From contig DASVWI010000033.1 in the NCBI GenBank assembly GCA_036389675.1, positions 8,564 to 72,563 of the forward strand: DNA of 64,000 nucleotides. The letters run 5' to 3'. This document shows positions 1-7,859 of this stretch, in pieces; the stretch's first letter is position 1; the number at the start of each line of letters is the position of its first letter. The notes under the pieces were generated by a model that saw only the letters and a program-made list of their open reading frames with translations, did not search any database and was not told the DNA's origin. Made by a program: the position numbers and the translations under genes. Source of the DNA: DASQYE01 sp036389675 (GTDB taxonomy: Bacteria > Acidobacteriota > Blastocatellia > Pyrinomonadales > Pyrinomonadaceae).

Positions 1-80
1 GGATCGGTGGCGACAAGCGCACGACGCTTCGCCTCTCCGATTAATGCTTCAACCTGCCGGGCCGGGCTCTTTGCAACCAA
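1..80 (-). CDS. Probable N-terminal fragment of a protein, cut by window edge
   Basis: Reading leftward from a TTG at 80, one frame stays open to the window edge (about 26 codons, V-A-K-S-P-A-R-Q-V-E-A-L-I-G and onward). A GGGGG stretch just upstream could act as a ribosome binding site. The composition (Ala, Arg and Glu rich, helix-like) resembles real protein. It follows the exported gene ending at 130 on the same strand, so it may be the next gene of that operon. Too little is visible to name it; the start codon is a guess. Confidence 0.3.
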   Translation of the reverse strand, partial: MVAKSPARQVEALIGEAKRRALVATD

Positions 81-129
81 CGCCCCCTAATGCCGGAAGT
101 TGTTGTTTGAGCCGGGAGCAGCGTTGCCT

Positions 130-630
130 TTAAGCTGCCTTCAGTGCGGCTGTCAGGATGTCTTTGAGCGATGAGCTCGATTCCGGGTTTGATGGATAAT
201 AGATGTCGCTGATCTTCCAGATTTTCTGACTGTTCCGTTCGAGTCGAAACAGAACCGTCTCGTCCTTGCCCATGTTTCTGAAAGTGACCGGAACATCCGC
301 GGCATCTAGATTGCCCTCGCCGTACATAGGTTTCCCGATTTTGAAAGCGGTGATTTCCGTATCCTGCGCGTTATAAAGCGGGTCGAAACCAATCGCCCCG
401 ACTTCACCCTTAGCGTCCACAGCGTCCTTCCAGATCAAGTCAGCGAAATCCTTCGTAAAGTACTTGTCAACCAGAGCGCGGCTTTTCGTCTGGAAAAAAG
501 GGCCGGAGCTGGCCTTTTGCGCCGCATATAAATCTTTAACAATCGCGTCGGGCGTGCTGGCTGCCCGGGCAAACCCGACCGAGCTAAATGCCAAAAGCAG
601 TATCGTCAGCAGAACGAATTTGATTCTCAT
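130..630 (-). CDS. Exported DUF3828-like hypothetical protein
   Basis: This is a 166-residue protein. It opens with a clear Sec signal peptide (MR-I-K-F followed by about 15 hydrophobic residues, then A-R-A-A-S), so the mature protein is periplasmic or secreted. The body begins with a helix of the T-P-D-A-I-V-K-D-L-Y-A type and ends in W-K-I-S-D-I-Y-Y, a pattern I associate with the DUF3828/SnoaL-like lumazine-binding fold. No catalytic residues stand out. The ATG at 630 is preceded by AGGGGAAAC, a good ribosome binding site. It lies just downstream of another small exported gene on the same strand (90-bp gap) and outside the island. Function unknown. Confidence 0.6.
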   Translation of the reverse strand: MRIKFVLLTILLLAFSSVGFARAASTPDAIVKDLYAAQKASSGPFFQTKSRALVDKYFTKDFADLIWKDAVDAKGEVGAIGFDPLYNAQDTEITAFKIGKPMYGEGNLDAADVPVTFRNMGKDETVLFRLERNSQKIWKISDIYYPSNPESSSSLKDILTAALKAA

Positions 631-721
631 GTTTCCCCTATGATTCCTTAATGCTTCGTCGGTCGAGTATCCCTGAAGGATATTCGACCGAGCGTTGAAA
701 GAGCCGGGTTGATAAAAGCAT

Positions 722-1150
722 TTACTCTATTATCGCTTTCGGCGCTTTGTATTTACTGTCCCAGTCCAGATAGCAGACATCGTGGCAGTTCATCATATAA
801 GTCACCACACGCCATTTGCCATTTGTCTTTTTCAGCAGCGCGAAAAGATTGTCCTCGAAATCGCCGCTGTCAATAAATTCCTGATACTTGGTGAGCTTCC
901 AATTGGGCTCACCGCCCTCCGCGTTTTTCGCCTGACCGGCGACAAAAGCCCAGTTGCCCTGCACTTTCAATTTTTCCGTCGAAAAGGTGATGTCCTGTTT
1001 CAAATCTTTCGAGACAGGCACGCTGAGAGCCTTAAGGATTGCTGGACTCTCAGGGTGACTCGCCGCCGGCGTCTCAGTTCCCTGAGCAAATGCCGTAGTG
1101 ACGCTGAAAGCAAAGATAAGCAGCAGGTAAGAAACGTTTCTCTTTAACAT
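722..1150 (-). CDS. Small exported hypothetical protein
   Basis: A 142-residue protein with a Sec signal peptide (M-L-K-R then a hydrophobic core ending A-F-A, cleavage before Q-G-T). The mature part contains a G-N-W-A-F-V-A-G stretch and ends with W-R-V-V-T-Y followed by two cysteines (N-C-H-D-V-C), which could form a disulphide in the periplasm. The fold resembles small NTF2/SnoaL-like exported proteins but I cannot name a family. The ATG at 1150 has GAGGGAAAA upstream. It is followed by the DUF3828-like gene and probably transcribed with it from a promoter near 1350. Confidence 0.55.
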   Translation of the reverse strand: MLKRNVSYLLLIFAFSVTTAFAQGTETPAASHPESPAILKALSVPVSKDLKQDITFSTEKLKVQGNWAFVAGQAKNAEGGEPNWKLTKYQEFIDSGDFEDNLFALLKKTNGKWRVVTYMMNCHDVCYLDWDSKYKAPKAIIE

Positions 1151-1513
1151 AGCTATTTTCCCTCTATTAAAGCTGACCTTTCAATCAGCATGTCTGCCGA
1201 AGAAGCAGGTCTCAGGCGACGTGGTAAATCTTCCCGCCCCACACGGAGCAGTTTTCATAGGATGAATGCTGTGAGCGATAAAGTCGGGTAGTCCGGTGAC
1301 GGAAGACTTGCAGGAACCCTCAGTTATACACAGTCCTTATGAAGTGGCTGTCAACAGAAGGCGTAACGGACGAAATGCCGAACCGATGCACGACGAGGTT
1401 TAACCTAAAGGCTCTTATCAAGCACAGGGACTATAAGATCAATCAGGCGTTCAAGTCAAGATGCCTCAATTAATTCAATACTTTAGGCACTCCCACGACA
1501 CACAACGCTAAAA
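1151..1513. other. Intergenic stretch without a recognisable gene
   Basis: About 360 bases between the left-flank exported gene and the displaced tRNA fragment. Apart from the candidate promoter near 1325-1354 I see no open frame of convincing composition, no RNA gene and no strong hairpin. Confidence 0.5.
1325..1354 (-). promoter_or_regulatory. Candidate sigma-70 promoter for the two left-flank genes
   Basis: On the minus strand TTGACA (1349-1354) is followed after 18 bases by TGTATA (1325-1330). This is a perfect -35 with a moderate -10, about 175 bases upstream of the gene starting at 1150. The match is visible; its use is inferred. Confidence 0.4.
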
Positions 1514-1537
1514 AGGGCATCCCCGGATGGACGCCCT
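1514..1537 (-). terminator. Hairpin behind the displaced tRNA-Thr 3' end
   Basis: Read on the minus strand, AGGGCGTCCATCC pairs imperfectly with GGGATGCCCT and is followed by TTTTT. It lies directly downstream of the 46-bp tRNA 3'-end copy. By position it is probably the original chromosomal terminator of tRNA-Thr, displaced when the island inserted. Confidence 0.55.
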
Positions 1538-1553
1538 CAACCACTGGTTCTAT

Positions 1554-1599
1554 TTGGAGCCGGTGGAGGGATTTGAACCCCCGACCCGCAGTTTACAAA
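1554..1599. repeat. att repeat, left copy (partial tRNA-Thr)
   Basis: 46 bases identical to 24391-24436, covering the 3' CCA, acceptor strand, T arm, variable region and half of the anticodon arm of tRNA-Thr (minus strand). The sequence diverges from a tRNA immediately after TTTACAAA, so this copy is not a gene. It marks the far end of the island. Confidence 0.9.
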
Positions 1600-1713
1600 T
1601 CTTCAATAGCCATTAGCGATAAGTTTGCCTAAGTTTGTTAAAATCTGCTTCTATTAAGTTTATAGGGAGTGTCTATAATGGCCTGTACGGCTGAGTTTGT
1701 TTAGTTTTGATGA

Positions 1714-1737
1714 GTTGGCACACAACTGGCACACAAA
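1714..1737. repeat. Subterminal TGGCACAC repeat, left end
   Basis: Contains two tandem TGGCACACAA-like words, one ending the first 12 bases and one the next 12. A closely related double word occurs at 24322-24345 in the same orientation near the other end. Paired subterminal repeats next to att sites are typical arm-binding sites for tyrosine integrases; this role is inferred. Confidence 0.55.
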
Positions 1738-1823
1738 ACGGGGGAATTTTGCACCCGAGATGGGCGGACTACGTTGAATCAGCCCGATCAATCTGTAGTC
1801 CGATCCGTTCATTTGAAAAACGC

Positions 1824-2540
1824 TCAATAGTTCCAATCGTTATAACCCAAAATAAGTTGATTTAGCTCAGCCTGATGAAATCTCCATTGCGGCATAAACT
1901 TGTCCATGAGGGCGACGAATCGGGCGTTGTGACGGCGTTCAAGTAAATGCACAAGCTCATGAACAATAATGTATTCCAAGCTGGATGAAGGTTTCTTTGC
2001 CAATTCAAGATTGAGCCGGATTTGTTTCAACTCAACCTTGCAGGTTCCCCATCTGGTCTTCATCCGCTTGACCTTCCAATCATCCACCTGAACTCCAATA
2101 ATTCCTTGCCATTTTTCTATGAGCGTTGGGATTTTGTCCTTTAATTCCCGGCGATACCATTCCGTCATCACACGTTCCCGTTGTTCTGTCGAACTGTTCG
2201 GGCGTATATAAAGATCAATATAAGTTTTGTTCCTGATTTCAACTTTCGGCGCGGCATTGTGACAGATGACATTTAGCAGGTAGCGATTGCCTTCAAAATA
2301 ATAGCTTTCGCCAGAGACGTATTCTCTTTTCGTTTCGCGTCTTTGGTTGGAGAAGCTTCGGCGATGCTTTTTGATCCAACCTAACTTTGAGATGGCGAAA
2401 AGGCGGACAGCTTCATCATTAACATTAAGTGGCGTGGCGATGCGGACGCGCCCGGTCGGAGGATAAACAGCCAAGTGAAGATTCTTGATGTCCTTTCTAA
2501 CGACATCAATAGTGATGTTGCTGACGGTGATCTGTCGCAT
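1824..2540 (-). CDS. M48/YgjP-like zinc metallopeptidase, last gene of Type I RM operon
   Basis: A 238-residue protein of the YgjP/SprT-like (DUF45) metallopeptidase family. The zinc-binding motif H-E-L-V-H is visible near residue 193, with a downstream R-R-H-N-A-R-F whose histidine is the probable third ligand. The G-T-C in R-W-G-T-C-K is typical of the family. There is no signal peptide, so it is cytoplasmic. Its ATG overlaps the hsdR stop codon as TGATG, which indicates translational coupling. YgjP-like peptidases often accompany Type I restriction genes; their role there (for example trimming or turnover of HsdR) is not established, so function in this operon is inference. Confidence 0.85.
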   Translation of the reverse strand: MRQITVSNITIDVVRKDIKNLHLAVYPPTGRVRIATPLNVNDEAVRLFAISKLGWIKKHRRSFSNQRRETKREYVSGESYYFEGNRYLLNVICHNAAPKVEIRNKTYIDLYIRPNSSTEQRERVMTEWYRRELKDKIPTLIEKWQGIIGVQVDDWKVKRMKTRWGTCKVELKQIRLNLELAKKPSSSLEYIIVHELVHLLERRHNARFVALMDKFMPQWRFHQAELNQLILGYNDWNY

Positions 2541-5500
2541 CAGTATTCTTTCTGTGCCTCGACGATTTTATAGATGCGCTCGACTTCTCCTATGTCATCA
2601 ATGCCGAACGCGCATAGCGATTCGTAGATCGCCCGTTTGACATCATTAGTCTTTCCCGGATGGTTGCGGAAATCGTGCTGTTTGGTCGAATTGATTTTAT
2701 CGTGCATCAAGGCAACGAGGTCTGCGTTTTCGCCTAGATTGTGATAGAGAGCTATCTTCGCGGGTGAGCCTTTGATGTTATCGGGAACTGCCTGGACGTT
2801 TCCCTTATCAATCATATTGGTTAGTCCAACAATTTTGCCTAAATATTTCTCATATTCAAGTTGTGCGAGCTTTCGGTCTTTGATTAACTCATCAAGAATC
2901 TTAGACATTTTCGCATAATAAGCCGGGTCAAGCGTTTCTTTCTTGACGAGCAGTTTTCGCAGGTTATTCTCGATAGTTTCGGCAATAGCTTCTTTGCTGT
3001 TCTTGATAGTATCTGGCAGGTAACTGATAGCGTCCTCACCGCGTTCAACTATGAGCTGAACTAAGGTCATATCATTGAATTTTGAAATAACCTCACTCTC
3101 GCCCGCACTGATATACATATCTATTAACTGGCGCATTGCGGGTTCGTAAGCTTTCAGATCAATATAGTCGCCGCTTGAAAGCTTTACCTCATCCCTGACC
3201 TTCGTGTAATGGTTAATGTCCTCTTTGATGATGCGGGCTTCATCGGCGGAATAGCCAGCCTCTTGCATCTCGCCCGCGATGTTGGCGTAGGCGCGAATTA
3301 AAGACGCAGTATATTTATATAGATCAAGCCGCTTTGCTTCGTGTTTTTTAAGGTCGTCTTTGTCTTCGGTGTTGCCGCAAAAGAATTTGATATAAGCATT
3401 TGATTCTTTCGACGCGACGGGTTCGCACAAGACCTTGACCAGTTCGAGCGTTTCCGTCAATCGCTCTTTGGCTTTGTTGAGACGGTCGCTCAATAGACCT
3501 TCAATGTCTTCTTTATCAAAATCTCCAAAGGCTTCGGAGGTGTAATCCTTGACGGAACTCTCAAGGCTCTTGAACAGGTCTTTGTAGTCAATGACGTAGC
3601 CGTATTCCTTGTCTTCTCCGTCGAGACGATTGACGCGGCAGATGGCCTGGAACAGACCGTGATCGCGCATTGACTTATCAATATAGAGATAGGTCGCCGA
3701 AGGCGCGTCGAATCCCGTGAGCAGCTTGTCAACGACGATGAGCAGTTTCATCTGTGCCGGGTCTTTGACAAACTTCCGCTTGGCGTCCTTCTCGTAATCT
3801 TCGACCGACAGATTACCTAGCATTTTCTGATAGACCTCAAATTTTTTGAGGTTGTCAGTCGGCGCGTACTCGCCCGTCGTCTCGCCTTTTGCTTTGTCTA
3901 TGGTCGGATTGTACGAAGTGACAACAGCGCATTTCTTGAAGCCTTTGCTCTGAAAGATTTCCCAGAACTTGCACGCTTCGTAGATGCTTCCGGCGACGAG
4001 CATCGCGTTGCCTTTGCCGCTTTGCAGACGGTCTTTGACTTCCATATCGAACAGAATATCGGCGGCGATCTTTTCCAGACGCTCCTGAGAACTGAGCAGG
4101 TTCTGCATCGTGCCCCATTTTTGTTTGAGCTCGCCTTTAGCGTGGTCAGTCAAGCCTTTAGTCTTTGCTTCAAACCACTGGTCTATCTTTGCCTGTGAGG
4201 TGATGTTCTGCTCAATCTTGCGGGCTTCGTAGCGCAGATCAAGCACTACGTTATCCTTAACCGCCTGATCATACTTGTAGGTATGTATGTAGCTGCCGAA
4301 GACTTCGATGGTCTTCTGTTTATCGGCTTTCAGCAAGGGCGTCCCTGTGAAGCCGATGAGGATTGCATTCGGCAGGATGGTTTTCAGCGCCTTGTGGAGT
4401 TTGCCGGATTGAGTGCGGTGGCATTCGTCAACGAAGACGTAGAGTTCGCCTTTCGGTGAGAAGCCTGCGGGCAAGCTGTTCTTGACCCGCTCCATCTCCT
4501 CGATAAAGGTGTCAACGTCGGACTTGTCGCTTCTACCGAATTTGTGTATGAGCGAGCAGAGGAGCGATTCTTTTTTAGTGTTGAGTTGATTGATTAAATC
4601 CTCGCCGCTCTTGGTGCGGTAGATGTTCTCGCCGACGCCCATAAAGACGCCTTCAATCTGTTCGTCGAGTTCGGTGCGGTCGGTGATGATAAGCACGCGC
4701 GAGTCCGTGAGGTTTTCCTTGATCCACTTCGCCAGCCAGACCATCGTCAGAGATTTGCCGGAGCCTTGCGTGTGCCAGATGATGCCGCCCTCGCGCCGTC
4801 TCAAAGACCTTTGCGCTGCTCGCACGCCGAAGTATTGATTATGGCGACAGATTTTCTTGATGCCGCCGTCGAAGACGATGAAATTGTGAATGAATTCGAG
4901 GAATCTGTCTTTCCGGCAAAGGTGTAAAAGGTGGCGGTCGAGCTGGCTCTCTTCGGCATCCGTCTCTGTCTCGTTCTCTTCCTTCCATTTCAGGTAATAC
5001 TTTTCGGGCGTTTCGATGACGCCGTAGCGCAAGCCCTGCGTATCATTGCCCGCCATGACAAGCTGCACGGTCGAGAAGAATGGCTTGATGAAGAGGTCTT
5101 GCTGATTGTCTAAGTTCTGGCGTATGCCTTCGGAGACGGAGACTATGCTGCGCTTGAGTTCGAGCACGCCGAGCGCGATGCCGTTGACGTAGAGCACAAT
5201 GTCAGGGCGCTTGTCGTTTTCGCCTTTGATTGTGACTTCTTCGGCGATGGCGAAATGATTCTTTAAGGGTTCTTTCCAGTTAATCAGATTGACGGTTTCA
5301 TCATTGAAGCCGATGCCGCGCGACACCTTCGCGCCGTAGCGCAGGGTGGAATAGACTTCCTTATTAACGTCGTACAGGCTCTTACTCTGGTCGCCCGCTT
5401 CATTAGATAGTTTTCTGATGGCCGCTGTGATAGGGGCATCATCAACGTTTTGCTCGCGCAGATAATCGCGCAAGAATTTTTCTTCGATGTTGCTGTTTTT

Positions 5501-5605
5501 CTCACGGTCTTGCCAGTCGCCTAAATACTCGTAACCGAGTCTGTCAGTGAAGAGTTTGACGATGCGCTGTTGAGTCAGTCTTTCCAATCGTCCGACTTGA
5601 GTCAT
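2540..5605 (-). CDS. hsdR: Type I restriction enzyme, restriction/translocase subunit HsdR
   Basis: HsdR is the DNA-translocating and cutting subunit of a Type I restriction enzyme, acting with HsdM and HsdS. The 1,021-residue product has the expected order: an N-terminal nuclease domain with R-P-D-I-V (Asp near 135) and L-E-L-K (Glu/Lys near 149-151), then a superfamily 2 helicase motor with Walker A T-Q-G-S-G-K-S near residue 280, the DEAD-box variant D-E-C-H, motif III G-F-T-G-T-P, and C-terminal helices for complex assembly. All catalytic residues are present. A GTG at 5620 is possible, but the ATG at 5605 with AAGG upstream is preferred. It starts shortly after the HEPN gene and is coupled to the peptidase gene. 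Confidence 0.95.
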   Translation of the reverse strand: MTQVGRLERLTQQRIVKLFTDRLGYEYLGDWQDREKNSNIEEKFLRDYLREQNVDDAPITAAIRKLSNEAGDQSKSLYDVNKEVYSTLRYGAKVSRGIGFNDETVNLINWKEPLKNHFAIAEEVTIKGENDKRPDIVLYVNGIALGVLELKRSIVSVSEGIRQNLDNQQDLFIKPFFSTVQLVMAGNDTQGLRYGVIETPEKYYLKWKEENETETDAEESQLDRHLLHLCRKDRFLEFIHNFIVFDGGIKKICRHNQYFGVRAAQRSLRRREGGIIWHTQGSGKSLTMVWLAKWIKENLTDSRVLIITDRTELDEQIEGVFMGVGENIYRTKSGEDLINQLNTKKESLLCSLIHKFGRSDKSDVDTFIEEMERVKNSLPAGFSPKGELYVFVDECHRTQSGKLHKALKTILPNAILIGFTGTPLLKADKQKTIEVFGSYIHTYKYDQAVKDNVVLDLRYEARKIEQNITSQAKIDQWFEAKTKGLTDHAKGELKQKWGTMQNLLSSQERLEKIAADILFDMEVKDRLQSGKGNAMLVAGSIYEACKFWEIFQSKGFKKCAVVTSYNPTIDKAKGETTGEYAPTDNLKKFEVYQKMLGNLSVEDYEKDAKRKFVKDPAQMKLLIVVDKLLTGFDAPSATYLYIDKSMRDHGLFQAICRVNRLDGEDKEYGYVIDYKDLFKSLESSVKDYTSEAFGDFDKEDIEGLLSDRLNKAKERLTETLELVKVLCEPVASKESNAYIKFFCGNTEDKDDLKKHEAKRLDLYKYTASLIRAYANIAGEMQEAGYSADEARIIKEDINHYTKVRDEVKLSSGDYIDLKAYEPAMRQLIDMYISAGESEVISKFNDMTLVQLIVERGEDAISYLPDTIKNSKEAIAETIENNLRKLLVKKETLDPAYYAKMSKILDELIKDRKLAQLEYEKYLGKIVGLTNMIDKGNVQAVPDNIKGSPAKIALYHNLGENADLVALMHDKINSTKQHDFRNHPGKTNDVKRAIYESLCAFGIDDIGEVERIYKIVEAQKEY

Positions 5606-5637
5606 ATTAACTGCCTTCACTATTCGTTTATTACAAT

Positions 5638-6576
5638 TTAAAATTCTAGGTCATCCTCGCTCACTTCCGGCGAGAGTTGCCTTTCCAATCTTTGATTGAT
5701 ACTCCCAATAAAACTTTCAACGTCTGTTATTACCGTATTTACTATTTCCTTACTAATTTCCACCTCTTTGCCCTCTTTTGTTTTCCCGTTTCTATGGACT
5801 AAATCGTGCCTTGTTGATACTGCTTTCGCGATAGTCGAAAACCTTGGAAATTCAACTCCGACCGCTGCCTGGTAAATTTGGCTCACTTTTGGAAGATTAT
5901 GATACATCAACTCAAGCATTTCGCTTTTTGCTATATCTTCGGCTTTTTTTACATAATCAAAGAGCTGATTGAGTTCTAATTTTCTTCCACCGAAATCATA
6001 TTTAGAAATAAAAGATTCAAGAAATGCTTGGCTTGATAAGACTTTATTAACCAACGCATCAGAGAGGTATGTTTCTAGGCACGTGATTGCGCCAATATAA
6101 ATTTGTCTTTGAAGGGTTTTTAGAGTCATTTCATCTTCAATGACTAGATTATTAAGTAATTTCAGTCGTGAAATTTCATCTGAAAATGTTTGAAAGTAAT
6201 TAACATTTGATAGTACAGCTTTTGCATAATCGTACTCTTCATAGTTGATACCAAAGTCTGCCTCTATAATTTCATAGGTGGATATTTCCCATGTATTGTC
6301 ATCTTGGACTGCCTCTCCTCTAAGTTCAGCACGAATTGTATCGAATACAGATGGTGCTTCGTCATCTGTTTCACCGCTCAAATATAATTCAACGGAAAAA
6401 CTTATTTTGTTCTCATCAACAAAACGCGCTTCAAGATTTTGATAATCATCTAGCCCCCAAGTGTGGGAGTAACTCCGAGCAATTAACTCAGTTATTACAT
6501 CATCCTCTTCAACTAGCTTAAAGCTAAAGTCGTACAACAACGAGTCAATTATGTCCTCTTCTTCAGTGAGTCCCAT
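5638..6576 (-). CDS. HEPN-domain protein inside the Type I RM operon
   Basis: A 312-residue cytoplasmic protein. Near residue 258 it contains R-H-D-L-V-H, an exact R-x4-H signature of HEPN ribonucleases, in the context S-T-R-H-D-L-V-H-R-N-G typical of RiboL-PSP/MAE_28990-like HEPN domains. Preceding helices include a 'I-Y-I-G-A-I-T-C-L-E-T-Y' segment also seen in this group. The N-terminal 130 residues are acidic and unrecognised. The ATG at 6576 has GAGGAA seven bases upstream. It lies between hsdS and hsdR with gaps of 24 and 32 bases, so it is co-transcribed with the restriction genes. HEPN proteins commonly cut RNA in defence systems; a back-up abortive role here is inferred. Confidence 0.75.
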   Translation of the reverse strand: MGLTEEEDIIDSLLYDFSFKLVEEDDVITELIARSYSHTWGLDDYQNLEARFVDENKISFSVELYLSGETDDEAPSVFDTIRAELRGEAVQDDNTWEISTYEIIEADFGINYEEYDYAKAVLSNVNYFQTFSDEISRLKLLNNLVIEDEMTLKTLQRQIYIGAITCLETYLSDALVNKVLSSQAFLESFISKYDFGGRKLELNQLFDYVKKAEDIAKSEMLELMYHNLPKVSQIYQAAVGVEFPRFSTIAKAVSTRHDLVHRNGKTKEGKEVEISKEIVNTVITDVESFIGSINQRLERQLSPEVSEDDLEF

Positions 6577-6600
6577 ATAATTCCTCTAAAAACAATATTC

Positions 6601-7836
6601 TTATGATTTGCTAACAAGCCGCATTTTACCTGTTAAGAGTTCTTGCATCATGCCCTGCTTGATGCCTTTGTACTTCTCGCGTTTCTTCTCCAGCGCTTGG
6701 ATTTCCGCATCCATGTCGCCCAAGATTCGGGCGATGGCTTTTTGTTCGGATAGCTCAGGAATAGCCATTCTTATTTCCTCAATGTCACTATGCGATAGAT
6801 GTTTTACTGTCGTACTGGCTGTCCCGTATTCAATTTCCTTGAGGGGTTTGATAAGACAATAATAGGTAAATCCTAAATCCATTTTGTCTAAGACAATAAT
6901 TCTGCCTACTCGTTGATTTAATAATGCTGTTCCTTTTTTCCATAAACAAGGTAAAAAATCCCCATCCATTCCAATTAGGACATCGTCATCATCTATCAAG
7001 TAATCTCTAGAGTATTCACCGCTGTAAAAAAATACCTGGTCATCATTCTTTAGGTCTCTATTTTTAACTAACCTTATCCCTGAGTCTTTCTGATTGAAAA
7101 ACTCGGAGCTAAAAGGGTATCCGACTTGAAATCGCAATCTTTCTCCTAACATTATTACTTTCCAATCACTGCTAAAACCCGCCAAGCGTTTTTTGCCCGT
7201 CAATAAAAGCTGCATCGTACCTTGTTTGATGTTCCGTTTTTTGGTGATTAGTTGATCTAGGGAAGTAATCAGCGCGTCCACGTCGCCCAAGACTTCTGCG
7301 ATGGCTTGCTGTTCGGGCAGCGGCGGAACTGGATAAGAGAAATTTACCGCATCGCTAATGTTGAACTGTTTCTGAGCAGTGCCGTACTGTACGTGTTCTA
7401 CTTGAGCTAATCCAATGCGCGAGTTCATTACATGACAAAGCCAATGCGAATGAAAAGACGGATGCTGCCGAACAATCATCATAGAGGCACAATTACAACC
7501 ATCTAATTCAGGAGGCACTACTGCTGTTATACCCGGTTCACCAACGCGAACAGTCACAAGGTCGCCAGCCTCAAGCCTAGATGCCGCTATCAACCTATTA
7601 CTAGCTTCACTAATGCGTTGTGCAGATTCCCAATCGATTTTATTTTCAGTTATGTTAGAACCTACGAGGAGCGGCACTGTACCGTCATCATCATAATAAG
7701 ACGATGGGTTGATGACTAATCCGACACTCTGCCTCGGCGATATTTTTTTAAGCGGCTTTACTTCCCAATCTTCGGGAATAATGCCGACATCGGTTTGCTT
7801 GTAGCCTTCTTTGATTGTGGGCTGTGAGCTTTCCAT
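6601..7836 (-). CDS. hsdS: Type I restriction enzyme specificity subunit HsdS
   Basis: HsdS gives the complex its DNA recognition sequence. The 411-residue protein has the classic two-fold layout: a first target-recognition domain (about 20-175), a conserved helical spacer beginning P-L-P-E-Q-Q-A-I-A and ending L-L-L-T-G-K, a second target-recognition domain (about 225-365), and a second spacer beginning L-S-E-Q-K-A-I-A and ending E-L-L-T-G-K. The opening Y-K-Q-T-D-V-G-I-I-P-E-D-W is typical. Both halves are intact and clearly different from each other, predicting a bipartite asymmetric target. It starts 23 bases after the hsdM stop; no strong ribosome binding site is visible. Confidence 0.94.
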   Translation of the reverse strand: MESSQPTIKEGYKQTDVGIIPEDWEVKPLKKISPRQSVGLVINPSSYYDDDGTVPLLVGSNITENKIDWESAQRISEASNRLIAASRLEAGDLVTVRVGEPGITAVVPPELDGCNCASMMIVRQHPSFHSHWLCHVMNSRIGLAQVEHVQYGTAQKQFNISDAVNFSYPVPPLPEQQAIAEVLGDVDALITSLDQLITKKRNIKQGTMQLLLTGKKRLAGFSSDWKVIMLGERLRFQVGYPFSSEFFNQKDSGIRLVKNRDLKNDDQVFFYSGEYSRDYLIDDDDVLIGMDGDFLPCLWKKGTALLNQRVGRIIVLDKMDLGFTYYCLIKPLKEIEYGTASTTVKHLSHSDIEEIRMAIPELSEQKAIARILGDMDAEIQALEKKREKYKGIKQGMMQELLTGKMRLVSKS

Positions 7837-7859
7837 CTTCGATTCGTCTCAGTAGTTCA

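Noticed and set aside
1324..1332. Exact DnaA-box match TTATACACA
   Set aside because: Single site, overlaps a promoter -10; another single site at 24230. No cluster, so no origin called.
1201..1500. Possible remnant of a mobile element or structured RNA in the left flank
   Set aside because: No frame, terminal repeats or motif strong enough to support a call.
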